From positions 1,857,940 through 1,921,939 of the forward strand of contig NZ_CP091277.1 of the NCBI RefSeq assembly GCF_029633965.1: a stretch of DNA of 64,000 bases, in the 5' to 3' direction. Shown here piece after piece: positions 33,146-41,238 of this stretch. The notes below the pieces were generated by a model. That model did no database searches. It saw only the letters and a program-made list of their open reading frames with translations, and was not told the DNA's origin. Positions within the stretch are counted from its first letter, which is position 1, and each line of letters begins with the position of its first letter. Made by a program: the position numbers and the translations under genes. This DNA comes from Methanogenium sp. S4BF. GTDB lineage: Archaea; Halobacteriota; Methanomicrobia; Methanomicrobiales; Methanomicrobiaceae.

Positions 33146-33184
33146 ATGTCGCATCAGATCGACAGACCCCCCGGTGTGGAATGA
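33146..33184 (+). CDS. 12-residue mini-ORF (possible leader peptide)
   Basis: ATG 33146 encodes MSHQIDRPPGVE and stops at TGA 33182, overlapping the next ATG (33181) as ATGA. GGGGTGA stands just upstream, partly matching the 16S tail. Too short to judge as a protein; likely a leader that couples translation into the next ORF. Confidence 0.3.
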   Translation: MSHQIDRPPGVE

Positions 33185-33516
33185 CAGACAATACCATCCG
33201 CAGTGGCTTCGTCTCTGAACCGGTGACGGACAATGCAGGGAGTATGGCTGCCTACCTTCAGAATCATAAGACCCCCACCGATGACCCCGGGACGATGGGG
33301 CAGGGATCCGGGAATGCCCGCTGCCTCATCAGAACAGGCGAGATAGTGGTCCGGTACGGGGAAGAAATTCCGGGCGATGCGACACGGACCCATTGGGTCC
33401 GGACAGATGCCAGTGGAGAACACATATGTCGCAAGACAGGTTGTGATAATCCACCCGCGAAGATCCGTTGGTTGAACACGACAGTGCGCAGAGATTCAGG
33501 AGGTACCACACAGTGA
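33181..33516 (+). CDS. Hypothetical 111-residue protein in a coupled chain
   Basis: Starts MTDNTIRSGFVSEPVTDNAG at ATG 33181, which overlaps the stop of the 12-residue ORF. Two cysteines near the C-terminus (HICRKTGCDNPPAKIRWL) could bind metal; the rest is polar with no membrane segment. No family recognised. A longer frame starts at 33022, but it runs across the TATA box and so was not used. Its stop overlaps the GTG of the next mini-ORF. Confidence 0.45.
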   Translation: MTDNTIRSGFVSEPVTDNAGSMAAYLQNHKTPTDDPGTMGQGSGNARCLIRTGEIVVRYGEEIPGDATRTHWVRTDASGEHICRKTGCDNPPAKIRWLNTTVRRDSGGTTQ

Positions 33517-33575
33517 CCCAGATAAACCATACCGTAGAAGGACATCACTATCTCCAAAATCCAACCGTAGATTAG
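33513..33575 (+). CDS. 20-residue mini-ORF with a strong ribosome-binding site
   Basis: GTG 33513 overlaps the previous stop (GTGA) and has AGGAGGT eight bases upstream, one of the best Shine-Dalgarno sequences in the window. It encodes MTQINHTVEGHHYLQNPTVD and stops at TAG 33573. The quality of the site for such a tiny product is unusual. Function unknown. Confidence 0.4.
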   Translation: MTQINHTVEGHHYLQNPTVD

Positions 33576-33674
33576 GTCGGAGAACGACAACCACCATCAA
33601 AAGAACAGCAACCGGAAAAACGGTGCTAAAACATGAGCACCACAACCATCATACACCAGTCAAGGAGGACACCA

Positions 33675-33932
33675 ATGACAACGTATACTGTAACGCCCAG
33701 CCAGGACAGCATCAAGCCCCAGATCCCCGAAGAGAAGCTTCCGGGTTCAGCACGTGCCGTACTGGATATCCTCGAAAATCACGAACCCCGGACATTCTCA
33801 GAGATATCCGGCCAGGTCGAATGGGCACCGCGGACAGTCAGAAATGCACTGCGCAGGCTCATTGAGGAAGGGTTTGTCGTCCGGAAGTTCAACTTCACCG
33901 ACGCACGCCAGGTCTATTACATGCGGCCATAG
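33675..33932 (+). CDS. Small winged-helix DNA-binding protein
   Basis: 85 residues. From about residue 25 it forms a MarR/TrmB-like winged helix: helix SARAVLDILENHE, then TFSEISGQVEWAPRTVRNAL as the helix-turn-helix, and the wing FVVRKFNFTDARQVYYMRP. ATG 33675 has AAGGAGGA five bases before it; an ATG at 33633 in frame would add 14 residues and is less likely. No effector domain. It ends the mini-ORF chain and may regulate it or the flavodoxin genes downstream. A T-rich tract (CCCCGTTTTTTACC) follows. Confidence 0.8.
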   Translation: MTTYTVTPSQDSIKPQIPEEKLPGSARAVLDILENHEPRTFSEISGQVEWAPRTVRNALRRLIEEGFVVRKFNFTDARQVYYMRP

Positions 33933-34290
33933 GTACCAGGCCGACAGAAAAACCCTGCATACGGGAGCGGGAGGCTGCAACCCCGTTTTTTACCGGCAGT
34001 TCAGGGTGACGGCACCATATCTTTGCTCAATTACTTTACAGAACGAGAACGGTCGGATACCCCGCGGGTAATATCACCTGCATCCCACCGGACAATACAG
34101 AGTGGTTTTCCCAATATCCTTTTCTTTCCCACATCTTTTTTCCGCACTTCAGAACAGAGAATCACTGATATTCCCTGACGGACGATGGAGCCTGTAAATG
34201 GCACAAAGAAAACCGGGAAATACCACGAGACAGGGAATCCCAACCCTCCGTTGCAAACCCTAAAGTAAGATTCCTGCGAACAGTGGCGTA
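33933..34290. other. Spacer before the flavodoxin pair
   Basis: About 360 bases. The first 60 hold a short GC-rich repeat followed by GTTTTTTACC, a likely terminator for the winged-helix gene. The rest is mixed with CCTTTTCTTT and CATCTTTTTT tracts. No clear gene is present. Confidence 0.35.
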
Positions 34291-34953
34291 ATGGGTGTGA
34301 ATGTCCTCGCCTTTGCGACAAGTCCGCGGCGGCACGGCAATTCTGAGACGCTCCTTGATGCCCTCCTCGACGCGATGGCGGCAGAAGACGGTGTCACGGT
34401 GGAGAAGTATGCGCTCGATGAGATAGAGATCCGTCCCTGCAGGGGGTGCAATGCCTGCGAGAAGCTGAACCACTGCATCATGGAGGATGACGATCTTCAC
34501 TGGGTGCTGGACAGGATAATCGCCGCAGACATCGTGGTGATGGCCTCTCCGGTCTATTGCATGGGACTGTGTGCACAGGCAAAGGCGCTTGTCGACCGGA
34601 TGCAGGTGCTTCGCTCCCGGAAATATGTGCTCCATCTCCCGGTCATTCCGGCAGAACGGCAGGGAAAACGCCTCGCGGCGTTTCTTTCAACGGCCGGGCA
34701 GGACTGGGACTATGTTTTTGACGCCCTCATCCCGTCAGTGAAGTGCTTCTTCCATGTCATGGATATCAAAAACCGCGACATCTCGTACCTTATGGTGAAA
34801 AGTGTGGACGAGAAGGGGGCGGTTGCTGCTCACCCGACAGCGACGGCGGACGCAGCAGCCCTCGGAACGCGGATGGTCGAAGAGATCAAAAAGCGGCTTG
34901 GTGAAGAGGAAAGCAAAGGAGAACAGGAAAAGAGCCCGGGAAGTCAGGCCTGA
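34291..34953 (+). CDS. Iron-sulfur flavoprotein-like NAD(P)H oxidoreductase (first of pair)
   Basis: 220 residues, flavodoxin fold. FMN phosphate loop VLAFATSPRRHGNSETLLDAL, cysteine motif PCRGCNACEKLNHCIMEDDD (CxxCxxC then C) as in iron-sulfur flavoproteins, FMN-contact VVMASPVYCMGLCAQAKALVDR, and a middle loop STAGQDWDYVFD. The last 20 residues are charged and disordered. Such proteins usually take electrons from ferredoxin. Followed 16 bases later by a paralogue; the two are one operon. GTG and TTG starts are not needed; ATG 34291 is adequate. Confidence 0.88.
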   Translation: MGVNVLAFATSPRRHGNSETLLDALLDAMAAEDGVTVEKYALDEIEIRPCRGCNACEKLNHCIMEDDDLHWVLDRIIAADIVVMASPVYCMGLCAQAKALVDRMQVLRSRKYVLHLPVIPAERQGKRLAAFLSTAGQDWDYVFDALIPSVKCFFHVMDIKNRDISYLMVKSVDEKGAVAAHPTATADAAALGTRMVEEIKKRLGEEESKGEQEKSPGSQA

Positions 34954-34969
34954 GAGGAAAGAGAGAGAT

Positions 34970-35704
34970 ATGAAAAAAAGAGATGACACCACTGCTACCG
35001 GGGAGAGCAGAGAGGAGAGGGAAATGAGGGAAGGGCTCAGCATGGCCCATAAAGCCAACCGCCCGGTACGGGTGCTGGGCATCTCCGGCAGCCCCCACCG
35101 GCGGGGAAACACCGAACAGCTGCTGGACCGCTTTCTGGAGGGGGCTGCAGACGCGGGAGGAGATATCGAGAAAATCGTTCTCTCCACGCTGGACTACCAC
35201 TCCTGCCGGGGGTGCAATGCCTGCCATAAAACCGGTGTCTGCATCATGGATGATGATCTCATCCCGATTCTTACGAAGAAAGTACCGGAGGCAGACATCG
35301 TCGCCCTTGCCTCCCCCATCTACTCCATGTCCATCACATCGGAGATGAAGGCGTTCATCGACCGGGCGCACACCATCTGGGCGCAGAAGTTCAAGCTCAA
35401 TCTGGTGCATTATGGCAAAGAGCATTTTACCACCCACCCCGGCTACTTCCTGGCAACAGCAGGGATGGAGCGGCCGGATATCTTTGACTACGCCTACCCC
35501 GTCATCACCGCATTCTTCAACGGATTCGGCTGCGGCTACACCCCTGACCATAATATCACTGCACCCGGCATGGACCGCTGGGGCGGCATTCAGGGACACC
35601 CGACTGCTCTCACCTTTGCCTATATGGCAGGCAAGGAAGCAGTAAAACAGCTTGAGAAGGTGCAGACAGAAACAAGGGCAGAAACGGAAGAGCTGAATAA
35701 ATAA
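34970..35704 (+). CDS. Iron-sulfur flavoprotein-like NAD(P)H oxidoreductase (second of pair)
   Basis: 244 residues. It repeats the first gene's plan: FMN loop VLGISGSPHRRGNTEQLLDR, cysteine motif CRGCNACHKTGVCIMDDD, contact loop VALASPIYSMSITSEMKAFIDR, and a longer C-terminal half with HPGYFLATAGMERPDIFDYA. The N-terminal 34 residues are charged and unlike relatives, so the true start may be ATG 35024 (GGAGAGG just upstream) or 35042. A tandem duplication with the upstream gene seems likely given the shared cysteine motif and strand. A TTCTTTTTTC tract follows the stop. Confidence 0.87.
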   Translation: MKKRDDTTATGESREEREMREGLSMAHKANRPVRVLGISGSPHRRGNTEQLLDRFLEGAADAGGDIEKIVLSTLDYHSCRGCNACHKTGVCIMDDDLIPILTKKVPEADIVALASPIYSMSITSEMKAFIDRAHTIWAQKFKLNLVHYGKEHFTTHPGYFLATAGMERPDIFDYAYPVITAFFNGFGCGYTPDHNITAPGMDRWGGIQGHPTALTFAYMAGKEAVKQLEKVQTETRAETEELNK

Positions 35705-35946
35705 CCCAATTCTTTTTTCAAAATCGCACGGAAAAGACTCTTTTCATGGAAGTCTGTTCGCACAGGATTCTCACCTGCATCATCAGGCAAGAGATCCACA
35801 TCATTGCGGACGGACCACCATTATTCACAGGAGCTATCCACAGGACCCTCCTTGGGACGGATGTGGGGGGATATATCCGATATCTCCGGATACTGTCAAA
35901 TAATCAGAGAGTACGGATTTATCGACCAATAAATCGATACGAAAGG
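35705..35946. other. Convergent spacer
   Basis: Begins with a T-rich terminator-like tract (TTCTTTTTTCAAAA) and continues AT-rich to the stop of the metallophosphoesterase gene. No gene is seen. Confidence 0.35.
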
Positions 35947-37236
35947 TCAGTTTAAAAGAGAAAAAAGACCCTCAGACATCATCCCAATCACTCCGGCAAC
36001 CCCATCATCATGCCCGATACGCACCGGATCAAACTCCGCCCCCACCGGGAACACTTTAGTAACGGCACGGCTATCCATCGAAACCGCTGCCACCGGGACA
36101 AAGACGGAAGAAACGCCGTCTTTATCCACCGTCACCCGCACATACCCAAGTTCCTGGGCGGCACTTGCCGCATATCCTTCCGTCTTCTCGTCGGTGAGAT
36201 TGTAGAGCAGTCCGCCGCCGGGTGGTGCAACCACATACTGGACGCCGTTCACCGCATACCGCTGGTAGGCATGGACATGCCCGTTAAAGACCATATCGAC
36301 CCCGTATTCCTCCAAAATCGGGCCCCAGAGATCACGGAGATCCGTCCATCCGCCGGGATGCCGGGTATCGGAGCTGTACGGCGGGTGGTGGAATGCAACA
36401 AACGTCCGGGCCGCCGGGCTGTTCTCCCGGCACTCCTGGTTCGCCGCAAGATCTGCCCTGAGCCATGCCGCCTCCTCATCAAAATGCGGGGCAGTCCAGT
36501 CGTTTGAATCCAGCACTACGAAGTGCGCATCCCCGCAGTCAAAGGAGTACCACTCCGGCATGCCGAAGGTGTCATACCAGACGGAAGCATTATTCTCATG
36601 ATTGCCCATCACTGGCATTACGGTGGTATTGGCAAAGAGAGAGTTTCCTGCCGCAAAGAAGCGGTTCCATTCCTCACCATCTTCCACAACACAGACCGTG
36701 TCACCCATGTGCATTACAAAGAGGGCATCCGGCTCTGCTGCGGCGATCCGTTCTGCAACCAGCGCATGACGTTCTGCCTGGGTAAAGTAGGGGATCTGTT
36801 CCTGTGTATCTCCGTAGACAATGAAGGTGAACGGGCCGTTCTCCGGGAAGGTCCGGAAGGTCAGGTCGCCGGACGTTTCTCTGCCGATGGTGACCATATA
36901 ATGATAGGTGGTATCCGGCTGAAGACCGGTGAGGTGGACATGGTGGAGAGAGGTATCCGCGTCATCTGTCACCTCCTGTTCATACCGCCCCGTTTCCCGG
37001 TAATAGGCATCACCTGCACAGGAAACCGTCCCTCCTACGGCGAGGGAGGACAGCCAGTTCACCGTCGTTTCGTTCACTGTCGTGCCGGTCAGATACGGAC
37101 CATGGCTGAAAAGAGAGGACCCTCCTCCACTTCCGCTATCATCCGTCATTCCTGTGGCAATGGTATCCGCCGCCCCAAACCCGGTACAGGAGAGCACGAG
37201 AAGGAGCATACATGCCATACGTGTCACCTGTTTCAT
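35947..37236 (-). CDS. Secreted metallophosphoesterase, purple acid phosphatase-like
   Basis: 429 residues with an N-terminal signal peptide (ACMLLLVLSCTGFGAADT). A fibronectin-like domain (about 45-130) ends RFTFRTFPENGPF-like and is followed by the calcineurin-type phosphoesterase: FIVYGDTQEQ, VMHMGDTVC, MPVMGNHENNASVW, FVAFHHPPYSSDTRHPGG and VDMVFNGHVHAYQRY, giving all metal ligands (Asp, Asn, three His). Such proteins hydrolyse phosphate esters outside the cell. The last 50 residues are unusual, with no visible membrane anchor. Divergent from the vWA-protein gene; about 300 bases of AT-rich promoter lie between. Confidence 0.88.
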   Translation of the reverse strand: MKQVTRMACMLLLVLSCTGFGAADTIATGMTDDSGSGGGSSLFSHGPYLTGTTVNETTVNWLSSLAVGGTVSCAGDAYYRETGRYEQEVTDDADTSLHHVHLTGLQPDTTYHYMVTIGRETSGDLTFRTFPENGPFTFIVYGDTQEQIPYFTQAERHALVAERIAAAEPDALFVMHMGDTVCVVEDGEEWNRFFAAGNSLFANTTVMPVMGNHENNASVWYDTFGMPEWYSFDCGDAHFVVLDSNDWTAPHFDEEAAWLRADLAANQECRENSPAARTFVAFHHPPYSSDTRHPGGWTDLRDLWGPILEEYGVDMVFNGHVHAYQRYAVNGVQYVVAPPGGGLLYNLTDEKTEGYAASAAQELGYVRVTVDKDGVSSVFVPVAAVSMDSRAVTKVFPVGAEFDPVRIGHDDGVAGVIGMMSEGLFSLLN

Positions 37237-37542
37237 CCTGCATCACTCGCCATTTTTTAAAAAACCTCAATTTTGCATATACTTTCTGTCTTTTTCACCA
37301 TATTCGGTACGGGACTGATTGGAAGATATTCTGCGCTCCAACCGGAAAAGACCTACCATGAATACATCAGAACCCGGATAATAATATATATATTATTCTC
37401 AATTTCTGCACAAACAGACACACTCTTTTAATAATAAAATTAGTTTTTTGAGCGCAAAAACAGACATCAAGATTTATTACCAAATCGATATAATTTCATC
37501 ATTCAATATTACTATATACAGGATTTGGAGATAGTATGCATT
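37237..37542. promoter_or_regulatory. Divergent promoter region of the two secreted-protein genes
   Basis: Strongly AT-rich, about 300 bases. On the plus strand TACTATATAC near 37510-37519 is a TATA-like element, 24-33 bases before ATG 37543. On the minus strand the stretch near 37260-37300 (TTTTGCATATAC on plus) may serve the phosphoesterase. GGAG at 37527 is the ribosome-binding candidate. Confidence 0.45.
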
Positions 37543-40500
37543 ATGCATCTTCCCCGGACGTGGGGGATGATTATCCTCCTCATATGCTCTCTCCTGTGTA
37601 TCACCTCTGCAGCGGGGGTCACGCCCGACCAGATAACGATCATCTCTGACCAGGATCAGATCAGGGCAGGAGGGACCGGGGCACACATTTTTCTCGAACC
37701 GGATTCATCATTCCCCGAAATAGCTGCTGTTTCATTTTCATACCTGAACAGCACCGCAGATCCCTCCGGTGCACTCAGTGTACCCACCGATACCGTTGCT
37801 CCCTATGAAACACAGTTCACCTCTGACCATGCCGGCACGGCATATATCCAGGCGAATGTCACATTCACCGGTAATACCACTGAACCCCTCAGCATCATAT
37901 TTATGCAGGATGTGATTCCGTCTGACCCATATACGTATGAGAGTATTGTACCTGATGCTGTCCAGGCGGCCTCTGCAGGCCCTGTCACCGTACGGATGAG
38001 GGATCAGTACGGCAATACCATAACCGCAGATACAAATGCCACCGTCACCTTCTCAGTCTCAAATGAAGGTGCGGGTTTCACAGATGGAATGGAGACCGTC
38101 CAGACGATCACCATGCCATTCGATGATGACGGCGACTGCACCGTATCATTCCTTGCACCGAATACCGCAGGGCCGGTGATCATCTCGGTGGACCCCTCGC
38201 CAGGCAGTAGCCTGCAGCGCCTCATCACCGTTGATGTAATCGGGGAGCGTATACCCGCTCAGATCACCCAGTATATCGTCACCGTACCACACTATCCGGT
38301 AACAAACACCTGCCCCGCAGACGGCATCAGTTATTTCCAGATCAGCTATGTCATCAAGGATCAGTACGGCAACTCAATCGCCAATTACCCGGTGAGTATA
38401 TCCACTACCCTTGGGGAATCGGGAGAGATTGTCACCGGTGCACAGGGAGTGGCAAAAATGATCTACGGCCCGGAGACCGGCATAGGCAATGTCACCGTTT
38501 CCGCCAGTGCGGGCACAGCCACTGTGGCATCCACCCTCTCCTTTATAGGGGGCAGCGGCACCCGGTTCTCAGTCACCTTAAATCCGAATAACATTCCGTC
38601 ATACGATGTGGACCAGAACGCATTGATCGCAGTCCAGGCCCGTGTGTACAACGATCTCGGCACCGGCGTCTCCGGAGAGACCATTCAGGCATGGATCACC
38701 CCGGGAAGCATAAATGCCACAAACACCATGACACAGGAACCGGAAATCTCTGCAACCAGTGAAGGGGGCTTTAGCGGCAGTGCCGTGGCAGCCATTACCG
38801 GGGACGATGGATTTGCCACCTTCTTTTTCCGGGCAGGGGCCTTCCCTGTCCGGGGAGCGGACGGGTATGATCCGTTCTCTCGCGGAGGTGCCACCGTCAC
38901 TGCAATGTGGAACAACCAGACCAAGACCTCACCTGAGATCACCTGGCGCAATTACCCCTACCTGCGGGTCGAGACAGAAGTCTCGGATGTCGACATCGCA
39001 CCCGGCGACCAGCTGAACGTGACCATCCGGCTGATAGGCGACGGCAATGAACTGCTTACCCATGACCCGATTGACGTAGCTCTCTGCCTCGACCGTGGTG
39101 AGGACATGCTCGCCGATGAAGGTGCAGAAGACCGGATGGAACGGGCACGCCGCGCTGCAATGTACCTGGTCGATGGGGGCAGCGAGGAGATGGGCCTCAC
39201 ACCCGGCTATGACCGCGCTGCACTCATCAGCTACAGTGATCCAACGACAGACGCCACCGTTTTCCCCACCGGGGCCGTGGACCTCCACTACATCAGTGAC
39301 AACCTCCCCACGTTTAACTGGGTGAAACTGGTGGGCGATGACACTGCGTCCATTGACAATCTGGAGAAGAATAAAGGCTATGTACTGGCATCCCATTACC
39401 CGGGAAACGGCATTACCGCCTATGCAGACTATGCCACCACTGATGTGGCCTTTGCCGCCGGAAACATCTCAGACTGGAGCGAACTTGAGTCAGCCCTCCG
39501 CTACACCGTACCTTTCAAAGCGGATGACACCGGGCAGGCGAGCGCCCCCCTCCGCTATGGGCTAAAGAAATCCATCGAATACCTTGCAGACAATAAACAG
39601 GGGAGTGCCATCCAGGCCGTGGTGGTGCTGATGCAGAATAATTACCGGTATTATGGTGACCCCTTTGCAGATAACCCGGAGAATGTGATGATCGTTCTCC
39701 CTGATTCAAACACTCTGGCAAAGGGCGGGTCGGATTATTATTACTTTAGTGATCTCCCCTCAGACCAGCAGAACATGGTGAACTATGCACTCGCCAACGA
39801 TGTGAAAATTTATGCAATCTACTACCCGTCAGGCGGTTCCCAGTCAGACGAAGCGGTCCCGAAACGTCTTGCCGAGGATACCGGCGGCGACTACTACTTC
39901 GCGGACAGTGAGGAAGATCTCGCCGAGGCATTCCGCCTGATCCGGGACACCCTGTTGCGGGAGGCAGGGGTCAACACCCGTGTGAACCTGAACTTTGCCG
40001 GTATGCCCGAGGATGTCACCTACACAGCAGAGGAGGTGCTGGAGTACCTGCCCCCCACCGCTGTTGACTTCTACAACTGGACTGCTGACCCCTATATCCC
40101 TGCCACCCACCTGAGTGGATACCCCTCCACAGAGGACCAGTCTGTCATGTGGCGGGGAGATGACGGAAGCCGGCCGGCGTCCCTCTCCTTTACCGTCGGC
40201 AATGTCACGATTAAACAGACATGGACCGTGGACTTCAGCCTGCAGGTGAATGAAACCATCGACAGCACGCTTAACTTCAGCCTCTTTGCAGACGGGTCAT
40301 ATGTTGAGTTCGAAAACCAGGAGGGAGGAAATATTATGGAAATCCTTCCCGAGACAATGATAACCGTCATTCCCGGCCTTACGCCCGATGCGCTTCTGAA
40401 TGCCACCATCCGGATCACAGCATTTAATCTCATGGCACAGGACGCACAGACCGCACAGCTCGCCTGGAATATCGCCTATGACGGCGCATTCCCGTTTTCA

Positions 40501-40734
40501 GAAGAGGTTGCCCTGAAAGATACGGGTGATGTGGGAAGTGTCTGGCAGACGGTCAATGCCAGGACATGTTCACCGGAGACAAACAGCAGCACGGGGATTG
40601 CATATACAGCTGACCTCGCACCCGGCATCTATTCAGCACGCATCAAAGTCATCACAGAGGATGCAGGATATGATACGGCAACCCTCCCGCTAGTCATCGG
40701 TGATGCGCAGGAGTTCTATATCCGGCTGGGATAA
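37543..40734 (+). CDS. Large secreted protein with Ig-like and von Willebrand A-type domains
   Basis: About 1063 residues with a signal peptide (IILLICSLLCITSAAGVT). Residues about 130-480 contain several Ig-like modules of Big_1 type, each with a DQYGN motif (VRMRDQYGNTITADTNATV, VIKDQYGNSIANYPVSI). A vWA-like domain (about 520-790) begins DVALCLDRGEDMLADEG and includes DRAALISYSDPTTDATVF and VKIYAIYYPSG. The usual MIDAS DxSxS is replaced by DRGED, so metal binding is doubtful. Many N-x-S/T sites suggest glycosylation. There is no C-terminal membrane anchor or PGF/PEF sorting signal. Likely a surface or extracellular adhesion protein. Confidence 0.85.
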   Translation: MHLPRTWGMIILLICSLLCITSAAGVTPDQITIISDQDQIRAGGTGAHIFLEPDSSFPEIAAVSFSYLNSTADPSGALSVPTDTVAPYETQFTSDHAGTAYIQANVTFTGNTTEPLSIIFMQDVIPSDPYTYESIVPDAVQAASAGPVTVRMRDQYGNTITADTNATVTFSVSNEGAGFTDGMETVQTITMPFDDDGDCTVSFLAPNTAGPVIISVDPSPGSSLQRLITVDVIGERIPAQITQYIVTVPHYPVTNTCPADGISYFQISYVIKDQYGNSIANYPVSISTTLGESGEIVTGAQGVAKMIYGPETGIGNVTVSASAGTATVASTLSFIGGSGTRFSVTLNPNNIPSYDVDQNALIAVQARVYNDLGTGVSGETIQAWITPGSINATNTMTQEPEISATSEGGFSGSAVAAITGDDGFATFFFRAGAFPVRGADGYDPFSRGGATVTAMWNNQTKTSPEITWRNYPYLRVETEVSDVDIAPGDQLNVTIRLIGDGNELLTHDPIDVALCLDRGEDMLADEGAEDRMERARRAAMYLVDGGSEEMGLTPGYDRAALISYSDPTTDATVFPTGAVDLHYISDNLPTFNWVKLVGDDTASIDNLEKNKGYVLASHYPGNGITAYADYATTDVAFAAGNISDWSELESALRYTVPFKADDTGQASAPLRYGLKKSIEYLADNKQGSAIQAVVVLMQNNYRYYGDPFADNPENVMIVLPDSNTLAKGGSDYYYFSDLPSDQQNMVNYALANDVKIYAIYYPSGGSQSDEAVPKRLAEDTGGDYYFADSEEDLAEAFRLIRDTLLREAGVNTRVNLNFAGMPEDVTYTAEEVLEYLPPTAVDFYNWTADPYIPATHLSGYPSTEDQSVMWRGDDGSRPASLSFTVGNVTIKQTWTVDFSLQVNETIDSTLNFSLFADGSYVEFENQEGGNIMEILPETMITVIPGLTPDALLNATIRITAFNLMAQDAQTAQLAWNIAYDGAFPFSEEVALKDTGDVGSVWQTVNARTCSPETNSSTGIAYTADLAPGIYSARIKVITEDAGYDTATLPLVIGDAQEFYIRLG

Positions 40735-40889
40735 TCCCCATTTTTATAAATACATTTAAACTGTTTTCTTGAATATATTGGCAAATTTTACGTCAATACG
40801 CTCCAAACCCCGTTGGTAAACGCATCTCCGCCGTGCGCCTTCCCGGGCTGACCACAGGAGATGCCGTTTCTTCCCCAGTGAGATCACCA
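40735..40889. other. Spacer after the vWA gene
   Basis: Starts with TTTTTATAAATACATTTAAAC, an AT-rich run that may end transcription of the large gene or act as a promoter. No gene is visible before the TATA box at 40890. Confidence 0.3.
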
Positions 40890-40896
40890 TTAAATA
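40890..40896 (+). promoter_or_regulatory. TATA box for the symporter leader
   Basis: TTAAATA at 40890-40896 would place the transcript start at about 40918-40925, giving a leader of roughly 185 bases before the first symporter-operon gene at 41107. Confidence 0.4.
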
Positions 40897-40930
40897 TTAT
40901 CTTATCCAACTCAGCTCAGGTATTTTGAAT

Positions 40931-41032
40931 ATGACCGAAGACAGCATTGCCGGCAATGGGACAGGGATCGTATCCCTTACCTCAGGCCCTGTTTTTTTCT
41001 TTGGTTTTTTTAGCTTTATCAGCTTTAGATAG
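40931..41032 (+). CDS. 33-residue Phe-rich leader ORF
   Basis: ATG 40931 encodes MTEDSIAGNGTGIVSLTSGP followed by a stretch with seven Phe codons (VFFFGFFSFISFR) and stops at TAG 41030. It begins about 10 bases from the predicted transcript start. The Phe codons coincide with T-runs that follow a hairpin, so the ORF could be an accident of a T-rich terminator. The likeness to Phe leader peptides of bacterial attenuators is only formal. Confidence 0.3.
   Translation: MTEDSIAGNGTGIVSLTSGPVFFFGFFSFISFR
40961..40998 (+). terminator. Terminator-like hairpin with T-run inside the symporter leader
   Basis: ACAGGG (40961-40966) can pair with CCCTGT (40987-40992), followed directly by TTTTTT. An alternative inner stem GGGAT (40964-40968) with ATCCC (40972-40976) excludes the first. 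It lies behind the TATA box and ahead of the genes, as an attenuator would. Confidence 0.45.
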
Positions 41033-41064
41033 GGCTTTCGGATAACACAAAAATCCGACAGCCC
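41032..41064 (+). promoter_or_regulatory. Second leader hairpin before the symporter operon
   Basis: GGGCT (41032-41036) pairs with AGCCC (41060-41064), and inside it CGGAT (41039-41043) pairs with ATCCG (41053-41057); the loop is nine bases. It starts at the stop codon of the Phe-rich ORF and lies 43 bases before ATG 41107. Confidence 0.4.
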
Positions 41065-41106
41065 GTGTATTCTGGTCACCATTCTCAATACCGAGAGGTT
41101 TATCCC

Positions 41107-41238
41107 ATGTTTGGAATTTCTGATCCTGGTATCTGGGCAGGTTACCTGCTGTCAGCTCTCCTGACGGCAGCATGTATAGCGTACGGCATCATAAACTGGA
41201 AAAAAGGCTCTGAAGAGGGTTTGGAAGATGGCAGTTGA
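41107..41238 (+). CDS. Symporter small accessory protein
   Basis: 43 residues from ATG 41107 to TGA 41236: MFGISDPGIWAGYLLSALLT, then a hydrophobic span and the positive turn GIINWKKGSEEG. One transmembrane helix. Tiny proteins with the pattern MFG..DP.IW..YLL....C..YGIINW.KG occur directly before solute:sodium symporter genes and are known as symporter small accessory proteins. The last 11 bases overlap the symporter start (41228), so the two are translationally coupled and probably form a complex. Confidence 0.85.
   Translation: MFGISDPGIWAGYLLSALLTAACIAYGIINWKKGSEEGLEDGS

Noticed and set aside
33022-33180. N-terminal extension of the 111-residue ORF
   Set aside because: It would be transcribed from upstream of the TATA box and its sequence is AT-driven (Asn, Lys, Phe).
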